A DNA stretch of 49,883 bases from an uncultured Oscillospiraceae bacterium (GTDB lineage Bacteria; Bacillota; Clostridia; Oscillospirales; Ruminococcaceae), in contig CAJFJV010000011.1 of NCBI GenBank assembly GCA_904384225.1, positions 1-49,883 on the forward strand, in the 5' to 3' direction. Every line of letters starts with the position of its first letter. Position 1 is the first letter of the stretch. The position numbers were made by a program, and so were the translations under genes. Below the pieces are notes generated by a model. That model was not told where the DNA came from, did no database searches, and saw nothing but the letters and a program-made list of their open reading frames with translations. Positions 1 through 7,435 of the stretch are shown piece by piece.

Positions 1-1
1 C

Positions 2-121
2 CACCCGGAGCGGTACCGCAACCTTTTGGTCCGGATCGGGGGGTTCTCGGCGCGGTTTGTGGAGTTGGATCCCATCGTCCAGCACGAGCTGCTCCTGCGT
101 ACAACGGTAGAGGAGTTCTGA
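2..121 (+). CDS. Glycyl radical enzyme, C-terminal end (partial)
   Basis: The gene enters from the left edge and only its last 39 codons are present. They contain the glycyl radical motif R-I-G-G-F (bases 32-46). The second Gly (bases 41-43) is the expected radical site of the RVxGY consensus. It is followed by the usual FVEL...QHELLLRT tail of the pyruvate formate-lyase-like superfamily. The stop is three bases before the activase start, the classic enzyme-activase pair. The activase has two extra Fe-S clusters, which argues for a non-PFL member (dehydratase, decarboxylase or lyase type). The substrate cannot be read from the tail. The family call is confident; the subfamily is unknown. Confidence 0.88.
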   Translation, partial: HPERYRNLLVRIGGFSARFVELDPIVQHELLLRTTVEEF

Positions 122-124
122 CAT

Positions 125-1012
125 ATGGAGCAGACGACTGGAACGCTCTTTAATATCCAGCGTTTTTCCCTGCACGACGGCCCGGGTATCCGTACAACCG
201 TCTTCTTCAAGGGATGTAACCTTTCCTGCGCATGGTGCCATAATCCGGAATCCTTTTCGCCGGCGCCGCAGCTTAGCGTGGATACGGTGCACTGCACTTC
301 ATGCGGGATGTGTGAAAAAACATGCCCGCAGGGTGCGCATACGATCAACCCGCAGACAGGGGAGCACCTTTTCCATATGGAAAAATGCGTCTTGTGCGGC
401 GCGTGCATCAAGGCGTGCCCGGCCGCCGCAATTACGCGGATTGGCCAGACGTACACGGTAGAACAGGTGATGGAGACGGTCTTGCGTGACCGGATATACT
501 ATGGCCCCTCCGGGGGCGGCGTGACCTGCTCCGGCGGGGAAGCGACCATGCAGTATGCGTTTTTGACGGCGCTTTTATCTGCGTGCAAGGCGGAAAAAAT
601 CCATACCTGCGTGGAAACGAACGGCGTTTTGCCTGCGCAGCGGCTTACCGCGCTGTGTGATCTGGTGGATTTGTTCCTGTTTGATTTCAAGCATTACGAC
701 AGCGTACAGCACGAAAAATATACCGGCGTCCCGCTCGAACCCGTTTTGGAAAGCTTGAAGCTTTTGGCAAAGCTTCAAAAGCCGGTGATTGTCCGGTGTC
801 CGGTTATTCCGGGCGTAAACGATACGGAGGAGCATTTTGCCGCTATCCGTTCGCTTAAGGAACAGTATTCCAATATTATAAAAACAGAGGTTATGCCGTA
901 TCACGATATTGGTGCGGTCAAATGGAAAAATATTGGAAAAAGCTATCTGATGCGGGATGTAAAGGTGCCTTCAAAGGAGCAGATCGCACAGTGGCGTTTA
1001 AAAGCAGAGTAA
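125..1012 (+). CDS. Glycyl radical enzyme activating enzyme (radical SAM)
   Basis: The 295-residue enzyme uses S-adenosylmethionine and a 4Fe-4S cluster to install the glycyl radical on the enzyme encoded just upstream. The radical SAM motif is C31-x3-C35-x2-C38, preceded by HDGPGIRTTVFFKGC, the typical activase signature. An insert then carries two ferredoxin-type motifs, CTSCGMCEKTCP and CVLCGACIKACP. PFL activase, about 246 residues, lacks this insert, whereas activases of glycerol dehydratase, choline lyase and arylacetate decarboxylase types have it. GGGVTCSGGE and the later SAM-binding strands are intact. The start lies 3 bases after the partner stop, with GAGG upstream. A terminator follows, so the two genes close an operon. 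Confidence 0.93.
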   Translation: MEQTTGTLFNIQRFSLHDGPGIRTTVFFKGCNLSCAWCHNPESFSPAPQLSVDTVHCTSCGMCEKTCPQGAHTINPQTGEHLFHMEKCVLCGACIKACPAAAITRIGQTYTVEQVMETVLRDRIYYGPSGGGVTCSGGEATMQYAFLTALLSACKAEKIHTCVETNGVLPAQRLTALCDLVDLFLFDFKHYDSVQHEKYTGVPLEPVLESLKLLAKLQKPVIVRCPVIPGVNDTEEHFAAIRSLKEQYSNIIKTEVMPYHDIGAVKWKNIGKSYLMRDVKVPSKEQIAQWRLKAE

Positions 1013-1042
1013 GAGTACTTTATTTGGGTATGAAATAGGCTG

Positions 1043-1085
1043 AACAGCCCGGTTCCAATCTGGAGTCGGGCTGTTTGCCTTTTAC
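1043..1085 (+). terminator. Rho-independent terminator after the activase gene
   Basis: A 9-bp perfect stem (AACAGCCCG at 1043-1051 with CGGGCTGTT at 1067-1075) with a 15-base loop is followed by TGCCTTTTAC. The T tract is interrupted, so efficiency is uncertain. Confidence 0.7.
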
Positions 1086-1103
1086 AGGCGTCTGTGATAA
1101 AAT
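1075..1103 (+). promoter_or_regulatory. Candidate promoter for the metallo-hydrolase gene
   Basis: TTGCCT (1075-1080) and TAAAAT (1098-1103) are separated by 17 bases. The -35 matches the consensus at only 4 of 6 positions and overlaps the end of the terminator stem, so this is tentative. Confidence 0.4.
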
Positions 1104-1187
1104 AAAACGGTAAAGAAGAAACGCCGGCCCGCAGGCAGCGGGCGGCGCGCCGCCTAAAAGGCGGTGCAAAAAGAGAGAGGGATTTTC

Positions 1188-1949
1188 ATGATAAAGCTTT
1201 CTGAATGGAAAAAGGGCGGCCGCCCCGCCGTATTATGGCAGGGGAACGACGGCTTCCTTGTATCGGACGGGGATCATACGATTGCAACGGATCTCGACTT
1301 GTTCAATCCGGAGCGCAAAGCTCCGCCGACGGTTGATCTGGATGAGCTTTGCGGCACGCTGGACTGGCTTTTGATTACGCACGGCCATGAGGATCACTTC
1401 AATGCGGCCACTGTGGCCCATCTTGTAAAACACAGCCGATGCCGCTTTGCTATCCCGCAAAGCTGTATCGGCAAGGCGTTTGAAATAAAAGGGCTGAGCG
1501 AACGGGCGCGTTTTGTGGCGCCGGGCGATTCGTTCGGTGCGGATGGCGTCCCCGTTTCCTGTGTGCGGGCTGTGCATGGCCATATCGGCGGTTGTGTATA
1601 CAGCGGGGCTTCCATGCTTGACTGCGGCTACCGCTTTTCAATCGGCGGCCTTCGTTTTTATCAGCCGGGCGATACGCTTTTGCTGGAAGAGCATATGGAG
1701 ATGCAGGGGGTAGACGTCTTGTTTTTGTCACCCACAGAGCATAACACATGGATCGAAAATTCGGTAAAGCTGATCCGTTTTCTGAAGCCGTCCTACGTTA
1801 TTTTGCAGCATCACAGCACATATAGCGAGGAAGATCCGCGCAATTATTTCTGGGCGCATGGGTATACCGGCGAATTGCTCGCGGCGCTGGAGGAAGAAGA
1901 GCGCGCCCGCTGTATCATACCGGATCAAAACAGCGGGATCTATTTTTAG
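1188..1949 (+). CDS. MBL-fold metallo-hydrolase, UlaG-like
   Basis: This 253-residue protein of the metallo-beta-lactamase fold has the metal motif THGHEDHFN (HxHxDH). Further metal ligands are likely in the later VHGH, QPGD and QHHS segments. The short sequence and the PGDTLL strand resemble the UlaG-type lactonase/phosphodiesterase branch rather than beta-lactamases. The substrate is unknown. The ATG at 1188 was preferred to an upstream in-frame GTG at 1164 because AGAGAGAGG (1172-1180) sits 7 bases before the ATG. No signal peptide is visible, so it is cytoplasmic. The gene lies 60 bases before an aldo/keto reductase, and the pair may be co-transcribed. Confidence 0.82.
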   Translation: MIKLSEWKKGGRPAVLWQGNDGFLVSDGDHTIATDLDLFNPERKAPPTVDLDELCGTLDWLLITHGHEDHFNAATVAHLVKHSRCRFAIPQSCIGKAFEIKGLSERARFVAPGDSFGADGVPVSCVRAVHGHIGGCVYSGASMLDCGYRFSIGGLRFYQPGDTLLLEEHMEMQGVDVLFLSPTEHNTWIENSVKLIRFLKPSYVILQHHSTYSEEDPRNYFWAHGYTGELLAALEEEERARCIIPDQNSGIYF

Positions 1950-2009
1950 CCGGCGGCTTCCGGCTGTACGGCCCGTTTTTTAACAAGTGAAGCAGAGAGG
2001 AGAACTGGT

Positions 2010-3119
2010 ATGTACTATAAGGAGTATGGCAACACCAAAATGCGTGTTTCTGCAGTGGGGCTTGGCACCATGCGGTATGACGATGCGGCTATTTCAGAAG
2101 GAAGGCTGGAGGCGTGCGCGGAAATCCCCCTGTATGCGTACGAAAAAGGCATTAATTATTTTGATACAGCGCCGTTTTACTGTCAGGACAAAAGCGAGGT
2201 CATCACCGGCATGGCGCTGGCCCAAATGCCGCGCGAGAAGGTCTATGTCTCGTCAAAAACCAATTTTAACGCGATGAGGGCTATGGGCCCTTTAAACCGC
2301 GATACCTTCCGCCGCCGTTTGGAGGAATCGCTGACAAGGCTGAAAACCGATTATCTTGATTTTTATCACCTGTGGTGCGTGCTGAACCTTGACGCGTATG
2401 AGGAGCAGTGCAGCCTGCTGTATCCATTTTTTGAAGAGACGAAACGGGAAGGGCTCATCCGCAATATCGTTTTCTCCGCGCATCTGCAGGGAGAGGATAT
2501 CGGGCAGGTAGTCCGGACCGGACTCTTCAAGGGTATGCTGATTGGATATAACGCACTGAATTACCGTTTCCGCCAAAGCGGCATAGAAGCGGCGCATGCC
2601 AGCGGGATGGGCGTAGTCGTTATGAACCCGCTGGGCGGCGGGCTGATCCCCCAAAACCCCGAAACGTTTTCCTATCTTACAGCAGGGACGGATTTGACTG
2701 TTGCGCAGGCGGCACTTCGTTTTGTAGCGTCGCACAAAGAGGTTACGGTGACTTTGGCCGGCTGTACGTCGAAAGCGCATGTGGACGATGCAGTAAAGGC
2801 GGTGGAGGGGCTTGTGGAACACCCTGCCAAAGAGATTACCGCACAGCTGGAGGGCAAAGGAATCGGGCTTAACGACCTCTGTACAAGCTGCGGATACTGC
2901 AACCATTGCCCAAAGGGAATCCAGATCCCGAAGTTTATGGACGCCTATAACCAAAAGATGCTGACGGGCGACAGCGCGCAGATTGCCGGCCGGCTTGACG
3001 GGCATTGGGGAATCCCAAAGGAACAGGCGGCGCTCTGTGTTGCCTGCGGCAAGTGTGAAACGCTTTGTACGCAGCATTTGCCGATCATAGCACGCCTGAA
3101 GGAAATAGCGGCGTTATAA
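2010..3119 (+). CDS. Aldo/keto reductase with C-terminal Fe-S cluster motifs
   Basis: A 369-residue NAD(P)H-dependent oxidoreductase. The N-terminal two thirds form the aldo/keto reductase TIM barrel, with catalytic elements Asp in NYFDTAPFY, the Tyr that follows, Lys in VSSKTN and His in DFYHLW. The last 80 residues carry a Cys-rich segment (CTSCGYCNHCP) and a second one (CVACGKCETLC). This is the ferredoxin-like tail found in the Fe-S subfamily of anaerobic aldo/keto reductases, in which electrons probably pass between the NAD(P)H site and an Fe-S cluster. The substrate is not predictable. RBS AGAGAGGAGA lies just before the ATG. The next gene starts 32 bases downstream. Confidence 0.88.
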   Translation: MYYKEYGNTKMRVSAVGLGTMRYDDAAISEGRLEACAEIPLYAYEKGINYFDTAPFYCQDKSEVITGMALAQMPREKVYVSSKTNFNAMRAMGPLNRDTFRRRLEESLTRLKTDYLDFYHLWCVLNLDAYEEQCSLLYPFFEETKREGLIRNIVFSAHLQGEDIGQVVRTGLFKGMLIGYNALNYRFRQSGIEAAHASGMGVVVMNPLGGGLIPQNPETFSYLTAGTDLTVAQAALRFVASHKEVTVTLAGCTSKAHVDDAVKAVEGLVEHPAKEITAQLEGKGIGLNDLCTSCGYCNHCPKGIQIPKFMDAYNQKMLTGDSAQIAGRLDGHWGIPKEQAALCVACGKCETLCTQHLPIIARLKEIAAL

Positions 3120-3151
3120 ATCAGAATTTTCTTATATCGGAGGATCCTACG

Positions 3152-3682
3152 ATGACACAATCCATAAAAAAGATGGCGTATGGCGGCCTTTTGATTGCCA
3201 TCGGCATTATATTGCCGCAGCTCTTCCATATTTTCGGTCAGGCCGCCGGGCAAACCTTTCTGCCGATGCATATTCCCGTTATGCTTGCCGGCATGCTGAT
3301 CGGGCCGGTATGGGCGCTGGGGGTTGCCGTGATTGTCCCGGTTTTGAGCAGCCTGATTACGGGGATGCCGGCGGTCCCGATGCTTTATTTCATGCTGTTT
3401 GAACTGGCGGCCTATGCGGTAGTGTCCGGCCTGCTTGCCAAAAAGGGCGTGAACGTGTATTTGAATCTGGCGGTCACAATCCTGTGCGGCCGCGCAGTAT
3501 ACGGCCTTTCTCTGGTTGCGGCAGTCAACGTGTTTTCGTTTGCCCCGCCGTTTGCCAATGCCACCGCTTTCTTTACCGGGCTTGTAAGCGGCCTTCCGGG
3601 GGTGGCTTTGCAATTTATAGTGATTCCGCTTTTGATGTTTGCGCTAAGGAAAGGAGGGCTTGTCCTTGTCAAGACGAAGTGA
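3152..3682 (+). CDS. ECF transporter S component (substrate unknown)
   Basis: This 176-residue, very hydrophobic protein has about six predicted membrane segments. The HIPVMLAGMLIGP segment near residue 50 is a hallmark of small ECF-type substrate-binding (S) components that capture vitamins or related nutrients. It would need a shared EcfA/EcfA'/EcfT module, which is not encoded in this window. The ATG at 3152 was chosen over an upstream in-frame start because CGGAGG (3138-3143) precedes it. The 3' end overlaps the DUF1893 gene by 17 bases, indicating translational coupling. The substrate cannot be assigned. Confidence 0.8.
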   Translation: MTQSIKKMAYGGLLIAIGIILPQLFHIFGQAAGQTFLPMHIPVMLAGMLIGPVWALGVAVIVPVLSSLITGMPAVPMLYFMLFELAAYAVVSGLLAKKGVNVYLNLAVTILCGRAVYGLSLVAAVNVFSFAPPFANATAFFTGLVSGLPGVALQFIVIPLLMFALRKGGLVLVKTK

Positions 3683-4100
3683 AGTAACCGCCCGCCTATA
3701 TCGGGAGAATGCAAGCTGCGTCGTGGAAAAAGGCGGGGTGTTTTATACGTCGGAGCTGTTCGGCATTAAGCCGCTGATGCAGTTTTTGCGGCAGGACCGC
3801 CGCTTTTTTGAAGGCGCAGCCGTGGCGGACAAGGTAATTGGGAAAGCGGCGGCCATGCTGCTGGCCGACAGCGGCGTTCAAGAGGTTTTCGGCGCAGTGA
3901 TGAGCGAATCTGCCGCTGCCTTCCTTAAAAGCTGCGGCATTCCGTTTGGTTATTGCGAACTGGTGCCGATGATAGAAAACCGTACGCATACCGGCATGTG
4001 TCCGATGGAAGAGACAGTGCAGGGGCTGCAAAACCCCGCCGATGCCTTTGCGGCGCTTGAGAAAACCATCGCGCGCCTTATGGCAGGGAAAAACGGCTGA
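3666..4100 (+). CDS. DUF1893 domain protein, TTG start
   Basis: A 144-residue cytoplasmic protein recognised as DUF1893, a small family with a cytidine deaminase-like fold. The diagnostic C-terminal pattern is present: a YCELVPMI strand, an NRTHTG turn and CPMEETV. No biochemical role is established, and deaminase catalytic motifs are not evident. The TTG at 3666 is the likely start because AAGGAGG (3651-3657) lies 8 bases upstream; another in-frame TTG at 3660 is too close. The gene overlaps the S-component gene, so the two proteins are probably made together and may act on the same small molecule. It ends 34 bases before a strong terminator. Confidence 0.8.
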   Translation: MSRRSEVTARLYRENASCVVEKGGVFYTSELFGIKPLMQFLRQDRRFFEGAAVADKVIGKAAAMLLADSGVQEVFGAVMSESAAAFLKSCGIPFGYCELVPMIENRTHTGMCPMEETVQGLQNPADAFAALEKTIARLMAGKNG

Positions 4101-4133
4101 TCCGCCTTTGCCGGTGTGCAGTCAAACGAGTTA

Positions 4134-4172
4134 AGGGGCATGGCGCGCAGACCGCGCCGCGCCCCCTTTTTG
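4134..4172 (+). terminator. Rho-independent terminator after the DUF1893 gene
   Basis: A two-part stem (GGGGC 4135-4139 with GCCCC 4161-4165, and GGCGCG 4142-4147 with CGCGCC 4153-4158) is followed by TTTTT. It is strong and closes the upstream unit. Confidence 0.85.
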
Positions 4173-4236
4173 TGCGGCGTGCGCCTGCTGTATGCGGAGG
4201 AAGGGCGGGACGCGGGAATGGTTTTTCCCTGCGGCA

Positions 4237-4265
4237 TTGTAATCCGGATGGTTCTGTGGTATGAT
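4237..4265 (+). promoter_or_regulatory. Promoter of the sialidase-fold/PfkB unit
   Basis: TTGTAA (4237-4242), a 17-base spacer and TATGAT (4260-4265) lie directly downstream of a terminator and 34 bases before the gene start. Confidence 0.75.
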
Positions 4266-4298
4266 GCAAAAAAGGTTATAGGACAGGAGGTCGGTCGA

Positions 4299-6101
4299 AT
4301 GGAATTAAACCAGCTGCCGCATTACTGCGGGGAAAGGCAGCCGAATACGGACTATCATCATGGGGCGCTTCCGCCCGTAAAAGGGGCAGGCTGTTTTCAG
4401 GTGACGCGTGCGAACCGGACGCATCCTGAGTGGGACGACGGGGTCGGCGGGACGTACAAGCATGGCGCGGATCTTGCTTTTTGGAACAATACTTTTTATC
4501 TCCACTATTTTACAAACCCTGTAAGCGAGCATACCGGAGCCGGGCAGAGCATTCTGGCGTCTTCAAAGGACGGTATGCACTGGGAAGATTTCCAGACGGC
4601 TTTCCCGGTATACCGGATACCTGCCTGTACGGTTGAGGACTGCGAAGGCAACGTCCATACTTTTTCCGGAAAAACCTTTGCCTTTATCCACCAGCGGGTC
4701 GGGTTTTACCGGACAAAATCCGACCGCATGCTGCTGTTAGGGTTTTACGGGTGGTCGCCGCAGCCGTGGATCACGCCGTGGGACAATTACGGCATCGGCC
4801 GCGTTGTCCGGGAACTTTACCGCGATGGGACGATGGGAGCGATTTTCTTCATCCGGCCGTGCCGGCAGGGCGGCTGGTCGGACAGACAGCTGCTGTATCC
4901 CTTGTATACCGAATCGGAGGATCCGTCGTTTGTGGCGTGCTGCGAGGAGCTTTTGCATGACCGGCTGGCAGTGCAGCAGTGGGCGGAGGAAAACGGCGAC
5001 CGGGATGAGTTGATTTTAATCAAACACGGGCCGGATGGCAAAAGCAATCAGGCGTTTTGCTGGTATCACATCGATGAAAAGAAAGTGATCGGCTTGTGGA
5101 AGCACTCCCGTGCGGCACGCAGTGAAGACGGCGGGCGGACATGGGGCCCGGTCACCGTCTGCCCTTCGCTTGTTATGAGCGGGCAGAAGGTCTGGGCGCA
5201 GAAAACGGATGACGGGCGCTTTGCAATGGTGTATGATCCCACAATGGAGTCCACGCACCGCTGGCCTTTGTGTGTGACAACTTCGGAAGACGGCCTTGCC
5301 TTCCGCAATATGCTTCTGGTGCATGGTGAGGTTCCGCCCATGCGGTTCGGCGGCTTTTGGAAAGATTTTGGCCCGCAGTATATGCGCGGCATTGCAGAAG
5401 GCATTGCACGTCCCCAAAACGAGATGTGGGTGGCCTACACGGTAAACAAAGAGGACGTTTGGGTGGCAAGACTCCCGGTCCCGATCAGCGGAACAGAAGA
5501 GCAGAGACAGGTTTCGGCTGATTTTACAAGCGGTTTTTCGGATTTTACCATCTATTCTCCAAAATGGGCGCCCGTTTCCCTGACGCAGATTCCCTCCCTG
5601 CGCCTTTCCGACTTTGACCGGTATGATTATGCAAAGGCGGAGCGGGTTTTGTATCCGGCAAAAAAGCTCACCGTTTCATTTGCCGTCATCCCGCGGCAAA
5701 ACACGCACGGGAATCTGTACTGCGAATTGCAGAGCGAAACCGGCCATCCTGCGGTCCGCCTGATTTTCCGCGAAGACGGGAAGCTTTGTGTCCGTACGAC
5801 AGCGGTGATCCCTGTGTGTGCATATCAGCCGGACCGGCCGCTTTCGATTAAAATACAGGCGGATTGCGGGACGCATCGTTTCACACTTGCGGTGGACGGC
5901 GGGGAAGAGCGTGCGTTTTTGTGCATGGCGGCGGTAGAACGTCTGTCGCGGTTTGTCCTGCGCACGGGCGCACCCCGCCTGTCCCCTACGATTGAGGATC
6001 TGCCGCGCGAAGAGGCCGACGGCGGGCTTTTGCTCTGCGATAAAAAGGATCGGGCGGCGGTATACGATTTGACGGCCTTTTTTGCGCATAGCGAAGAATG
6101 A
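4299..6101 (+). CDS. Sialidase-fold (six-bladed beta-propeller) protein, putative glycoside hydrolase
   Basis: This 600-residue protein has no signal peptide and is therefore probably cytoplasmic. An Asp-box (SEDGGRTW, near residue 275) and a related SSKDGMHW segment (near residue 88) mark sialidase-like beta-propeller blades. The C-terminal 170 residues look like a beta-sandwich (concanavalin-like) module. The arrangement fits exo-acting glycoside hydrolases of the sialidase superfamily, but I see no clear Arg triad, and the substrate could be another uronic or deoxy sugar. The ATG at 4299 follows AGGAGG (4285-4290) and a good promoter; the reading frame is open further upstream but lacks an RBS. 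It lies 84 bases before a sugar kinase, suggesting intracellular breakdown of an imported oligosaccharide. Confidence 0.7.
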   Translation: MELNQLPHYCGERQPNTDYHHGALPPVKGAGCFQVTRANRTHPEWDDGVGGTYKHGADLAFWNNTFYLHYFTNPVSEHTGAGQSILASSKDGMHWEDFQTAFPVYRIPACTVEDCEGNVHTFSGKTFAFIHQRVGFYRTKSDRMLLLGFYGWSPQPWITPWDNYGIGRVVRELYRDGTMGAIFFIRPCRQGGWSDRQLLYPLYTESEDPSFVACCEELLHDRLAVQQWAEENGDRDELILIKHGPDGKSNQAFCWYHIDEKKVIGLWKHSRAARSEDGGRTWGPVTVCPSLVMSGQKVWAQKTDDGRFAMVYDPTMESTHRWPLCVTTSEDGLAFRNMLLVHGEVPPMRFGGFWKDFGPQYMRGIAEGIARPQNEMWVAYTVNKEDVWVARLPVPISGTEEQRQVSADFTSGFSDFTIYSPKWAPVSLTQIPSLRLSDFDRYDYAKAERVLYPAKKLTVSFAVIPRQNTHGNLYCELQSETGHPAVRLIFREDGKLCVRTTAVIPVCAYQPDRPLSIKIQADCGTHRFTLAVDGGEERAFLCMAAVERLSRFVLRTGAPRLSPTIEDLPREEADGGLLLCDKKDRAAVYDLTAFFAHSEE

Positions 6102-6185
6102 CGCGCGGAAGGCTGGCTGAAGAGACGCCCTGACGCAGACGATGCATCCAAAAGGGCCTGCTTGTAAGGAAAGAGAGGGAAAGAT

Positions 6186-7163
6186 ATGTTTGATTTGACG
6201 GCAGTCGGGGAAATGCTGATTGATTTTACGCCGGTAGGTGCGCCGGGGAGGCCCGATACCTATCAGGCAAATCCCGGCGGCGCACCGGCAAATACGGCCA
6301 GCGCTTTTGCTGCACTCGGCGGAAAGAGCGCTTTTATCGGGAAAGTCGGCGCGGATCCGTTTGGAGACCGCTGCCGCGAGGCGCTGGTCAAAGCGGGATG
6401 CTCCGACCGCTTTTTGATTTCGGCAAAGGGGTTTGCGACCACGCTTGCTTTTGTCACACTTTCATCGGAAGGAGAGCGCAGCTTCACCTTTTACCGCAAC
6501 CACACGACGGCAGATGTAAACCTTTCCCCAAACGATATCCCGCAGGCTTGGTGCAAAAGCAGCCGGGTTTTCCATTTCGGTTCCGTTTCGCTGACAGATG
6601 AACCGTCGCGCAGCGCTACGCTTTACGCGGTCAAAGAGGCGAAAGCGGGCGGGGCCTTGATTTCATATGATCCCAATCTGCGTACTGCGCTCTGGCCATC
6701 GCCTGACGAGGCAAGGTGCCGGATTTTGGATGCGCTGCCGCTCGCATCCCTATTCAAAATTTCCGAAGAAGAGCACGCATTCCTATTTGGAGAGGAAGAG
6801 GAGGATGAGACGGGGAAGCGGCTGTATTGCTCGCTTGGGATCCCTCTTACCGTTATCACAAAGGCAAGGAAGGGGTGTACGGCGTATTTAAAGGGCAGGC
6901 GCTTCGACTCCAGCGCCTTCGATGTGGAGGCCGTCGATACCACGGGAGCAGGCGACGGCTTTTGGGCGGCCGTCCTTTACCGGCTGACGCGCCGGCCGTC
7001 TTTGCTCTCCGGCCTGGGAGAGGCGGAATTTTCCGGCATTTTAGACTATGCCAATGCAGTGGGAAGCCTTATTACGACAAAGCGCGGCGCCATTGCCGCC
7101 ATACCGGATGAACAGGAGATCCGGCACTGCATGGAGCATACCCCGCGTGCCGGACGGCAATAG
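6186..7163 (+). CDS. PfkB-family carbohydrate kinase (fructokinase-like)
   Basis: This 325-residue kinase should phosphorylate a sugar with ATP in the cytoplasm. It has the N-terminal PfkB signature around NPGGAPANTASAFAALGG (residue 30) and the C-terminal signature DTTGAGDGFWAAVL (residue 255), which holds the catalytic Asp and the anion hole. The sequence resembles bacterial fructokinases most, but 2-keto-3-deoxygluconate or other ketose kinases cannot be excluded. RBS AAGAGAGGG lies before the ATG. It is the second gene of a unit with the sialidase-fold protein and would channel the released sugar into glycolysis. A terminator follows. Confidence 0.88.
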   Translation: MFDLTAVGEMLIDFTPVGAPGRPDTYQANPGGAPANTASAFAALGGKSAFIGKVGADPFGDRCREALVKAGCSDRFLISAKGFATTLAFVTLSSEGERSFTFYRNHTTADVNLSPNDIPQAWCKSSRVFHFGSVSLTDEPSRSATLYAVKEAKAGGALISYDPNLRTALWPSPDEARCRILDALPLASLFKISEEEHAFLFGEEEEDETGKRLYCSLGIPLTVITKARKGCTAYLKGRRFDSSAFDVEAVDTTGAGDGFWAAVLYRLTRRPSLLSGLGEAEFSGILDYANAVGSLITTKRGAIAAIPDEQEIRHCMEHTPRAGRQ

Positions 7164-7235
7164 GAAAGGGCGGATTGGAAAAGCAGACGGGAAGAATGCC
7201 CCCGCGCGGTCTGAAAACAGGCAGTTCGGGCAAGG

Positions 7236-7265
7236 CGGCCGCTGCGGGTTTGGCGGCTTTTTAAG
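7236..7265 (+). terminator. Rho-independent terminator after the PfkB gene
   Basis: A short stem, GCCGC (7238-7242) with GCGGC (7253-7257), is followed by TTTTT. It is modest, but it lies in a 270-base gap that otherwise holds only the next promoter. Confidence 0.6.
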
Positions 7266-7326
7266 CCGTACCTTTCTTTTTTCCCGCAATACTGCATACA
7301 ATCTTTCAGGTGATCCGGGCCTTCGG

Positions 7327-7356
7327 TTGAAAGACCAGCTCGTTTTGTGGTATAAT
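7327..7356 (+). promoter_or_regulatory. Promoter of the MurE-like/RluB unit (extended -10)
   Basis: TTGAAA (7327-7332), an 18-base spacer and TATAAT (7351-7356). The -10 is preceded by TGG, giving an extended -10 element. Confidence 0.8.
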
Positions 7357-7435
7357 AAGACAAAAAGCGCTGCAGGACGGGGCTTTTGGTTTTGGCTTTT
7401 ATATTGATTTTGATGAAGGAAAAGGCGGCGATGTG

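Noticed and set aside
1164-1187. GTG start giving eight extra residues to the metallo-hydrolase
   Set aside because: The best ribosome binding site (1172-1180) lies inside this extension, so ATG 1188 is the better start.
2292-3077. 261-codon open frame on the minus strand
   Set aside because: Antisense to the Fe-S aldo/keto reductase, whose motifs are fully intact on the plus strand.
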